From Pyricularia pennisetigena (taxonomy: Eukaryota > Ascomycota > Sordariomycetes > Magnaporthales > Pyriculariaceae), in the NCBI RefSeq assembly GCF_004337985.1, contig NC_043742.1, positions 310,001 through 374,000 on the forward strand: 64,000 nucleotides of DNA, written 5' to 3'. The position numbers and the translations under genes are program-made. The notes beneath the pieces were generated by a model. That model was not told the origin of the DNA. It was given only the letters and a program-made list of their open reading frames with translations, and ran no database searches. Of the stretch, positions 48,235 to 56,449 are shown one piece after another (position 1 is the stretch's first letter; every line of letters starts with the position of its first letter).

Positions 48235-48406
48235 ACCGTTATAAACGGCGAAAATCGACAAATTGTCCTTAAACCTGAACCAAAGCGTTCTTTGGATGGA
48301 CCCACAGGTACATTGCAAAGCAGCAATTGAGCCACGAAGTGGAGCGAAGCGAACGGAGTGGATCAATTGTGGAGCTTTGGGCTTCAGGGATGAGCCCTGA
48401 GACTAG
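48235..48406. promoter_or_regulatory. Right terminal region (copy C)
   Basis: Contains ACCGTTATAAACGGCGAAAA then CGACAAATTGTCC, the subterminal inverted partner of the left end. The last ~130 bp include GGATGGACCCACAGGTACAT, a CCACGAAGTGG palindrome and the terminus. This part retains CpA and is far less mutated than the interior, as it is in N1-N4. Confidence 0.6.
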
Positions 48407-48684
48407 ATTCGAACCCACGCACTTCAACAACGTATATATGATATAGATTATGATACGTGCATTATACCACTAAGCTAGATTAAATATAACGTATTTGTTT
48501 TGTTGTTGAAACTATGAACAAAAACGTAATATATAAAGCTTTGTGTGTATGAACGCGTATACGTTTTATTTGTTATTTATTTATTTATTCGATGCAGGGT
48601 GACTAATAAAATTAGCCCGTGCTAGCCGTTATAAAACAATGCAGGGTAGCTGATATAATTAGCCCTGCGCTAGCCATGTTCACA
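48407..48684 (-). mobile_element. LTR2 copy, right fragment (interrupted by C)
   Basis: Continues 34,586-34,784. It begins with the duplicated ATTCGAA, includes the A box (complement CCACTAAGCTA, about 48,468) and ends ...CATGTTCACA at 48,684. Sequence after 48,685 belongs to the copia leader. The other outer end of this LTR2 is missing, replaced by the N1 junction at 34,585. Confidence 0.8.
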
Positions 48685-49656
48685 TAATTTAGCGGTTAAA
48701 CCTTCGTTTAAGCTGGGTTTAGGCCCCTTATTTGTTGGAATTGGGCCTGGAAAACCCGACATCAGGCTATTTTCCATTATAGGGTAGTTTGAATTATAAT
48801 TGCAATTCGCTAATTCTTAACTATAAATAACTAACCTAATCGTTTAAAGGTAAATACCCAATTAAATCTAGGATTTGCTATACCGTTTACCTCTTAACGG
48901 GTATCGGCCTATAATTGCCAATTACAGGGTTTATTACTATTTTCAATGGTCGAAATCCACTTAAAAATACAGGTTTGGAATTCCTATAATCCGCAATTAA
49001 TGGGTGCCCTGGTATTTGTACCAATCCAAATGCACGTAAGGAATTTAACTCGTTAAATGGGTGCAAAGTAATCTGCAGGGTATCGTAAAGGATAAGGTGC
49101 AAATATCGTGCAAGGTAACGTGCAAATATCGTGCACGGTAACGAACCAATTAACGTAATTCCGCTAATGGGTTTATGGGCTATTATAAACCCTATTAAAT
49201 GCATTAGGATTTAACAGGTTTGTAAATTGTTGTAAACCCTACTAAACGCACTAAAACAAATTTAATGGGCTATTAGCGAACAAATATAGCGTTTTTTTGG
49301 CCCTGATTTGCTACCGTGAGCCCTAATAAAACTTGAGCCAATCACGGTGGCGTGCACAATCCACAAAAACCACACCAAAATTTTTTTTGGATTTGTAATA
49401 AAAGGGATCGCTGCAATACCTGAAGATTAGGCCTAAATCGAACGCTAATTTTTAACGATCCCCATTGTCAATACAAGGGGTTAAGTGCTGAATTAGCGCC
49501 TAAACCTAATAATCTCGCACAAAAACAGCAATATTTTCGTCAATATACGTGCTGTAAGGATGGGAGAATAACCAAAGTAAAACTTAAGCTTCAGGGTTTC
49601 CAGCGATGCAAAATACATTTTGGTGAACAAGCTAAAACCTCTCCGGGCTTATAATT
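48685..49656 (-). mobile_element. Copia leader/5' internal region
   Basis: On minus this follows the 3' end of the LTR at 49,657 and starts with a primer-binding-like stretch (AATTATAAGCCCGGAGAGG). A homologous stretch occurs at 62,950-63,403. It includes short repeats of GTGCAAATATCGTGCA type near 49,090-49,140. The frame at 48,887-49,204 has no recognisable domain. It is probably the 5' part of the element whose gag-pol lies at 12,400-18,868. Confidence 0.6.
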
Positions 49657-50212
49657 TATTAACAATATAAATTACCAACAGGGGTTTAAGCATTAGCTTA
49701 AGTGCGGCGTGGTGTTAATTCCGGTATATAACCTGGAATTACAGGCTTAAATACATTAAATTGTTCACTAAATTTGGCATTAATAAATTTAATTCATTAG
49801 TGGGGGAAATCTCGCTTTATCTCCCTTACATACTCTCCGACATCGAAATGGGGGTCCGCACCCCGCAAAACGTCCCGGTGCCGCACACGATTTTCCCAAA
49901 AATTATTTTGTATTCGTTGTTGAAAAAACACCCTTATTTCTATACAAACCATTTTTGGGTTCGCACTAATTTGCTAATTTGGTGAAAGTTTTAACCCGGT
50001 ACAGGGTAGCTAAGTCGTCAGTGCAGGCTGGGTGTTAAACCCGGCACAGGGTGAAACCCCATTCGCTGACGTTTTGAATCGCAACTCCTGCAATACAAAA
50101 TATAATAGAAAATCCGACAGCCCCAATAACCCCACTTCGGCACTATTTATTGTGGCTTATATACAAATAAAAATTGAACTCATTATATGCTAAATAACGC
50201 ATATAATTAAAA
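49657..50212 (-). mobile_element. Copia 5' LTR
   Basis: 556 bp, matching the solo LTR at 15,844-16,400 over its whole length, with the leader on its downstream side (lower coordinates). A TATA-like TATATAAGCCACAATAAA (minus) lies ~45-60 bp from its start. It is RIP-mutated (for example ends TATTAACA for TGTTAACA). Confidence 0.75.
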
Positions 50213-51790
50213 GGCTATTACCTCGCTTTTTGCGGCTTTATCTTTTTCATATTTTCGGTTAACGAAAAACGTGTTGTATACCCCATATCGCTTTTCCAAT
50301 TTAGAAGGAATTGATATTTGGTTCGATAATACCGGGAAAATGATCGCAGGGTTAGTAATAACGGTTTAAAGCTCTTTTACGTTTTCGATTACCTTTAGGG
50401 TCGTTGCAATAAGGTCTTCCTTATCCGCATATTTAAACGCCAGTACATTTTGGCAAATTTGCAATTGTTTTAGCATAATTTGCATGATTTCTGAATCGCG
50501 TTTTCCTTCGTAGTCGAGGTCCGTTTTAACGTTTTCGAAACTTATAAATTACCCATTTGGGTATTAAATTTGACGTAAAAACGGTGTTTAAAACCGTTTT
50601 TCAAACTCCAAATACATTTTTTAAATGTTATTCACCTATTAACGAATTTTAAAAGATGTGTTTTCCGTTTTTTCTTAAAATTAATAGGAATAATCCATGA
50701 CTTTAGGCTAATAGGATTTGTAATATATTGCAAATATCCATAAAACCTTTCATTTTGTCGTCCAAAATATTGTGAAACTCCCCTAAATAGGTTTTTATCC
50801 TATTCTACGCGCTATTAAACGCTTTTATTGAGTATAATTCAATTAGTTCGCTTGGGATCTGCAGCGGCGGAATATATTCGTAAATATTTAGCATTTCTTC
50901 AATTATTTCGGTATATTCCCTATTATTTATTATAAAACATTATTATTTCAATGCCCCTTTCCATAAATCGTTATAATTGTATTTTCGTTAAAATTCTGCT
51001 TTTTTGGGAATTTAGTAAGACCCCTAGTTGTTTAACTCGTGGAAAGGTTAGTTCCTATCTCCCCCTTTTTTTACGAACCGTTTATATTCCTCCTTTTATT
51101 TTTTTTGCAATAACGTTTTCCATATTTGCGGTTTTTAGTTCCGTCGTTTGGAAATTCTGGTTATTGGATAATAAAATTACCTATATAAATATTTGTCAAT
51201 TCCAATTTACCGTTTCGGCAAGGCGTTAACCGTTTTTTCCATTTCTTTTCCCCGGTAAAATAACCCCATAAAATTCCCAATATATTTTTAAAGCTTTTTG
51301 GATTCAACAATCGCAAATTATAAAATGATTTCCAATACATCCTTTGAAACTTTTTTAATACCAGGTGAACGATGTTTTTCCGCGGTCGTCCTCCCTAAAT
51401 CGGTTAAATATTTTAAAGATTCATATTTTTGTTCCAATTACTAATACCTTTTTGGGGCTTTCCGGCAGTTCGTGGGAAAGTTTATACAGGAATGCCGCGT
51501 CGATTCGTTGGTTTATTAATACAAATAGTTAAAATTTCGACATTATATTGTCGAAAAGTGTTTGTACCCTATTATAACGTTCGTCGTTAACCGGGGAACC
51601 AGTTTCTGCGCTTATTTTGTCGTATTCTGTCCAATAAGTTACGTTTTTATTATTATTTGTTAATTTATAAAATAGTTTGCCTAAAAATTGAATTTTAAAA
51701 GCCTTTAAGCATTCGTAAAATAACGGTTATTATTTCCTTTTTTTCACCCAACGCTTTGTAAAACGTTACCCGCTCGATGTGAAAATCCTA
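50213..51790 (-). pseudogene. Unassigned degenerate coding stretch (possible gag)
   Basis: On minus, one frame reads coherently with only RIP-type stops around 50,690-50,930 (REYTEIIEEMLNIYEYIPPL, then IKTYLGEFHNILDDKMKGF). Neighbouring blocks in other frames are also helical and Lys/Glu-rich (CVNALPKR-type and KNVKTDLDYEGKRDS-like blocks at 50,500-51,240). No zinc finger or enzymatic motif was found. Its place downstream of a gypsy-type LTR (ending about 51,793) would fit a gag gene, but this is inference. Confidence 0.35.
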
Positions 51791-51792
51791 AT

Positions 51793-52147
51793 TGGTTAGG
51801 ACAGCTTTCTCTTATTAACCGTAGGATATCCTATGAGTCCTAAACATTGATAAAATGACGTTATTAACGTTTGATCCCTTTATTTTGCTTTTCTGTTTTA
51901 CCTTAGTAATACTAATTAGTACTCACAGGTTTTTCGTATTATCGACCGATTCACAGAACGTTGTTATACCAATATAAAAATATATTAATTGTCTGTTCTA
52001 TGAAACTGTCTAGAGATGAGCTTTTGAACGTCCTTCCGTCTTCTACTCGCAATTGAGCAGGTGAGCCATGTGCAACTAGCCTGTGCGGCATTGCACGTGA
52101 TTCATCGCTCTGTTGTTAATTTGACCGCCATTCCCTCTATTCTAACA
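51793..52147 (-). mobile_element. Gypsy-type LTR copy, boundaries uncertain
   Basis: The part 51,940-52,147 matches 58,118-58,330 (shared CGTCCTTCCGTCTTCTAC, GTGCGGCATTGCACGTGATT and TTAATTTGACCGCCATTCCC words). On minus it starts TGTTAGAA. A possible end CCTAACCA at 51,793 would make a 355-bp LTR with inverted TGTTAG/CTAACA-like ends. It lies directly against N4 sequence at 52,148, with no TSD recognised. Confidence 0.5.
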
Positions 52148-52293
52148 ATAAAATCAATTAATTAAAGCAAAGAATAGATAAAAAATACATATTTAGCATA
52201 TTTTTATATAAAAGGAATGTGAAAGCCAGTATACTAAAGTGGATCTAGCGAGAACCCTTGTCTATATACATAATTTCAAATCTGCGATTTTGG
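52148..52293 (+). mobile_element. Non-autonomous TIR element N4, internal fragment
   Basis: Similar to the 19,980-20,140 part of N1 (ACATATTTAGCAT, GTGAAAGCC, ...TATATACATAA). N2 interrupts it at 52,293 after the ATTTTGG target; it continues at 54,099. The left half of N4 is missing. Confidence 0.65.
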
Positions 52294-54098
52294 TTAATCT
52301 CAGGGCTCATCCCTGAAGCCCAGAGCTCCACAATTGATCCACTTCGTGGCCCAATTGCGGCTTTGCAATGTACCTGTGGGTCCATCCAAAGAACACTCTG
52401 GTTCAGGTTTGAGGACAATTTGTCGATTTTCGCCGTTCATGGCGGTATTTTTGGCCTTTTTGCGACCGACACTCCTTTATTATTCCACTATTACGCAAAA
52501 TATTAAAAAAAAAATATCGTTGAAAATAGCGTTTAATATCGCTATTAGCAGCGATTTAATTTATTTTTTTATTTCCTATAATGGCCGAATTCGATACCAC
52601 TTGCCCTTAATCAGTTTATGGCGGTATAGTTTCTTCGATTATTTTTTCGGTTTTCGATTTTTTTAATATTATTTTTAATTTTTGACCAAATTTTATTATT
52701 CTTGCACGTAGAGGGTCTTATATATATATATATATATCGTTATACTAAATTTTGGTGCATATATTATATCATATAGTCAGTTAAATAAACGGGTAGGCAA
52801 AATATATATTTTTTTATTTATATTTTACAATCGCAACTCGTTTATATTTTTACCAATTTTAACGATAATGGAACCAAAACTTTAAAGATTCAATGACGTA
52901 TATACATAAACGTCTAAGTCTGATCCCATTTATAATATCGGCTTTAAAAACTGTTTAATAAAAGAAAATGCTAAATGTGTATTTTATAAATCTTTTTGCT
53001 TTATTTGATTAATTTTATATTATTTTTGTTTTGCAGCCAAATCTTGTGGTTTTTGCACGTGGGGGGTGGCATGTATATACTCAATACAATGCCACACTTT
53101 GGTATACATATCGGATTATATAAACCGTTAAATATGCGGATAGGTAAAGTGTATCCAAATTTATATATATTTTACAATCGAAATGCTTTTGTATTTTTAC
53201 CAATCTTAACATCAATAAAACCAAATCTAAGGACGTGGATGATGTATATAAATTAACGTTAGCGTAAAGCCCGACTTACAATACCGGCCCTTTTTGTTTT
53301 TTTATATAAAGACATGCTAAATTTGTGTTATTTTCGTATTTTTTGCTTTATTTAGTTAAATAAAATTTATAAACAAAAACCTAAATAAGATTTATTAATA
53401 AATTATTCAACGAATGCATAAATTAAAAATATTTCAATTTTACCAATTTTGCGTAGATTATTTAGTTTTTTAACAAACTGATAATTTATGTAAAAATATT
53501 AATAAAATTTTTGTTTTAATCAACAATTGCATGCACTGTGCAGCGTTAGGTCTACTAAGCTATAAAAGCTGTAGTTTAAACTGAAATTAATATTATATAC
53601 AATTATCTGAAATAAGAATCAAATATAATAAAAAATTACAGATTTCATTTGTTATTTTAATATTTTTCCAAATACAGTGGCTATCAAAGCGCGGCCGGCA
53701 TTTAAATAATCAACAAACTCCAGTAAATTCAACGCAAATTACTATATATTTTTATAATTTTTATTTGTTTTTTTATTCGAATATTTAATTGTATATTATG
53801 GTTACACCATTTCTTTTGCTATTATAATGCGAATATATGGTATATACCCGCTATAAACGGCAAAATACCACAAACTATCCGTATATTAATAAAATAATCA
53901 TTAGCGATATCGCAACATTAGGTATATTATTAATAATACCGTTATAAACGGCGAAATGCGACAAAATGTCCTCAAACTAGAACGAGCGCGATTTTTTCGG
54001 CCAATGTAATTGGTCGAAAAACCATATGGTTAAAAGGTATATGGAGCGTTCGGTCCCTATTGCGGAACAGGGGGGTCTAGTCTAAGCACTGAGACTAA
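52294..54098 (-). mobile_element. Non-autonomous TIR element N2 (complete)
   Basis: 1,805 bp, in reverse orientation: right terminus TTAATCTCAGGGCTCATCCC (a mutated CTAGTCTCAGGG) at 52,294 and left terminus ...CTAAGCACTGAGACTAA at 54,098. The 7-bp target duplication ATTTTGG lies at 52,287-52,293 and 54,099-54,105. The interior is non-coding, with two ~300-bp repeat units and a (TA)n tract at about 52,718-52,738. It inserted into another member of its own family (N4). Confidence 0.9.
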
Positions 54099-54693
54099 AT
54101 TTTGGTTTTATTACCGCTAGAATTTGTAAAAATATAAACGAGTTTCGATTGTAAATTATATACAAAAATGTGTAAACTTTGCCTATCTGCTTATTTAACT
54201 GCTTGTAGAATACGGTACATATACCAAAGCTCGGTATTAGGGTATATATATACGACTCTACATGTGCAAAAGCTAAAAGAATTGGTAGAAATTAAAAATA
54301 ATATTAAAAATGATTCAAAATCGAAAAGAAAATCGAAAAAGCAGTACCGCTACGGACGGATTTAGGCCAGGTGGTATCCAATTTTTAATAAACGAACCGT
54401 ATACAAAAGATTTTAGATCCATAAAGTGGGCCTACCAACTCTTATTTTCGACGATTTCTTTTCAATATTTTGCGTGGGTATGGAATAATAAAGGAATGTC
54501 GGTCGAAAAAAGGCCAAACATACCGCTATAAACGGCAAAAATCGACAAATTATCCTCAAACCTAAACTAAAGCGTTCTTTGGATGGACCCACAGGTACAT
54601 TGCAAAACCGCAATTGAGCCACGAAGTGGAACGAAGCTAACGGAGTGGATTAATTGTGGAGCTTTGGGCTTCAGGGATGAGCCCTGAAATTAG
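54099..54693 (+). mobile_element. Non-autonomous TIR element N4, right part
   Basis: Continues N4 after N2: GAGTTTCGATTGTAAATTAT and AACTTTGCCTATCTGCTTAT as in N1, then the right subterminal region (GGAATGTCGGTCGAAAAAAG, ACCGCTATAAACGGC), ending GAGCCCTGAAATTAG, a RIP-changed GAGCCCTGAGACTAG. Confidence 0.75.
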
Positions 54694-54749
54694 GACCGAA
54701 GTGAATTAATCGTGGAGTGCTGGGCTTCAGGGATAAGCCTTGAGACTAA
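54694..54749 (+). mobile_element. Second truncated right terminus
   Basis: GAAGTGAATTAATCGTGGAG..GCTTCAGGGATAAGCCTTGAGACTAA repeats the last ~50 bp of the family's right end directly after the N4 terminus, a relic of another insertion. Confidence 0.65.
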
Positions 54750-55267
54750 CTTAACGCATTGACATTTAATGCGTTGGTAGGCTATTGTAAGCCCTATTAC
54801 TATGGTGGCAGGCAAAAAAAGCCACCCCCTGTCACCGTATATTTGTCGATGTAACTTTCACGACGTTGATATAATTTAAAACTTTCGACCCACACGTATT
54901 TCATACGTTTTTTCCAGGTACCGCAATTGTTTGTTGACGTAACGATTTGAAAACCTGAAATTACAACCGCGATCGATTTTGTAATATATTTTGTTATTAA
55001 ATATTTAAAGCCGCAATGCGTTGTTCAGCCCTGCAAAAAAAATGCTATTAAAATTCACGTTAATCGCCATTTTAACGAAACACTTTACCGAACCCCAACG
55101 AGCACGCGTTCGTACTTTTATACAACGTTGGATTGGGGTTCCACCCACCTGCAATGTCGCCACCACTGTTCAGGGATGGGGATTTTTACCCCTACCACCA
55201 TAGTATTGTGGCTCATATACAGATAAAGGTGGACCGATTATATGCGAAATAGCGCATATAATTAACA
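54750..55267 (-). mobile_element. Diverged copia-like LTR fragment
   Basis: The last ~65 bp (about 55,203-55,267) match the copia LTR start on minus (TGTTAATTATATGCGCTATT, then TATATGAGCCACAATA). The rest shows only scattered similarity to copia LTR/leader sequence (GGCTATTGTAAGCCCTATTA near 54,780). A 60-codon frame at 55,021-55,203 starts with a non-ATG codon and has no domain. Confidence 0.45.
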
Positions 55268-55480
55268 CAAGTTATTATTATCCACCTAAAAATAGAAAAA
55301 AAGGAAAACTCAGTTTATACAAAGGAACGGAGTAACCAAAATTAATATATAATGCCGGCGTTCAACCTGCGTATTAAATCAAAGTTGAACTTTTTCAATT
55401 ATTTCATTTCCAACCTACCAAAATAACATACCATAAACTCTGTCCAAATCTTATTGTTGCAAATTGAAATAAAAAAGCAA

Positions 55481-55501
55481 CCCCCCCCCCCCCCCCCCCC
55501 C
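55481..55501. repeat. Poly(C) tract of 21
   Basis: An uninterrupted run of 21 C, 74 bp upstream of the small secreted-protein ORF. The length may be unreliable in sequencing. Confidence 0.9.
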
Positions 55502-55509
55502 ACATTATT

Positions 55510-55528
55510 CGCATATAATTTTATATAC
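55510..55528 (+). promoter_or_regulatory. Possible TATA region of the secreted-protein gene
   Basis: GCATATAATTTTATATACTC lies ~50-65 bp upstream of the ATG, between the poly(C) tract and the gene. Core promoters in such fungi are poorly defined, so this is only suggestive. Confidence 0.3.
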
Positions 55529-55575
55529 TCACCTGAGCAAGCTTTTTCCATTCAAATCACGCAAAGCACTTTGAA

Positions 55576-55821
55576 ATGCAAGTTATTTATCTTTTCACCA
55601 TTTTTACTTTGGCAAACGCCGCCGCCGCCGAGGACATAAAAAATTCTTATATAGCCCCAAAATTATTTCGCAGGGGACAACGAGAGTATGACACATGCTA
55701 TGACAGATGTATGTACTATCTGCAGTTTGGCCATCAAATAAATTGCTATGATCATTGTAAGGAACATTTGACCACCCCCGTGAAGGTTAAATGTGGACTC
55801 CCCGAATGTACAATACTATAA
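55576..55821 (+). CDS. Small secreted cysteine-rich protein, candidate effector
   Basis: 81 residues, intact, no intron needed. Residues 1-18 form a typical signal peptide (MQVIYLFTIFTLANAAAA) with likely cleavage after an Ala near 14-18. A dibasic RR at 32-33 could be a Kex2-type processing site, leaving a mature part from about residue 34. Six cysteines at 41, 45, 57, 61, 73 and 78 give CX3C-X11-CX3C-X11-CX4C. The first four match the CX3C-X10-15-CX3C spacing of alpha-hairpinin-like disulfide hairpins. By my count the ORF has about 17 CpA and 20 TpA, whereas flanking RIP-mutated repeats have almost no CpA. The start is the first ATG of the frame, 155 bp before the N3 insertion. No homologue is recognised. 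Role as an effector or antimicrobial peptide is inferred from size, secretion, cysteines and genomic setting. Confidence 0.7.
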   Translation: MQVIYLFTIFTLANAAAAEDIKNSYIAPKLFRRGQREYDTCYDRCMYYLQFGHQINCYDHCKEHLTTPVKVKCGLPECTIL

Positions 55822-55976
55822 CGTGTTATAACCGGAAAATTTGTTATTTACGGGATTAACCGGGAGCCAGGAGTCGGGGGAGAGGATACCAGCATTGTGA
55901 ACGATAAACTTTGGGTGGAGGGTGGGGCGGGGGGGTTAAATCCAAGCCGAAAACGTTGCGGGCGTATTATAATAGG

Positions 55977-56402
55977 CTAGTCTCAGGGCTTATCCCTTAA
56001 GCCCAAAGCCCCACAATTAATCCACTTTATTCGCTTTGCTTTATTTCGTAACTTAATTGCGGTTTTGCAATGTACCTGTGGGTCCATCCAGAGAACGTTT
56101 TGGTTCAGGTCTAAGGACAATTTGTCGATTTTCGCCGTTTATGGCGGTATTTTCGGCATTTTTCCGACCGACACTCCGTTATAAAAAATAAATAAAAACT
56201 GTTAAAATAAACGGTGTGCACGGTGAAAATAGCGTTTAATACCGCTATTAGCAATGATTTGATTTATTTTTTTATCTGTTTTAACGGCCGAATTGGATAC
56301 CACCTGCCCTTAATCCGTCCTTGGCGGTATTGTTTTTTCGATTTTCTTTGATGTTGTTTTTAATTTTTGACAAATTATATAATTTTTGGACGTGGAAGGT
56401 CG

Positions 56403-56449
<47 letters not shown>

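Larger units (their letters stand above)
34785..48406 (+). mobile_element. Giant TIR DNA transposon, copy C (complete)
   Basis: 13,622 bp, from CTAGTCTCAGTGTTTAGACC (34,785) to GGGATGAGCCCTGAGACTAG (48,406). The perfect 7-bp target duplication ATTCGAA lies at 34,778-34,784 and 48,407-48,413; it sits within the B box of the tRNA-like segment of an LTR2 copy, whose uninterrupted form is at 15,449-15,459. The terminal inverted repeat is CTAGTCTCAG followed by T/G and GYT. A second, subterminal inverted motif (ACCGCTATAAACGGCGAAA..CGACAAATT) lies ~150-170 bp inside each end. It carries a DUF6589-like gene on plus and SNF2-like and RecQ-like genes on minus. Confidence 0.95.
55268..55976. other. 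RIP-poor single-copy island
   Basis: Contains normal CpA/TpG frequencies, unlike the flanking repeats, and matches no other part of the window. Together with 57,758-58,117 it formed one continuous tract before N3 inserted (TSD TAATAGG). It holds the secreted-protein gene. Confidence 0.65.

Noticed and set aside
55021..55203. 60-residue ORF with hydrophobic start next to the effector candidate
   Set aside because: Begins at a TTG rather than ATG and overlaps LTR-like sequence; no support as a gene.
55454..55639. Proline-rich ORF overlapping the secreted-protein gene
   Set aside because: Its proline run is only the poly(C) tract in translation; the initiator is not ATG and it is out of frame with the better-supported gene.
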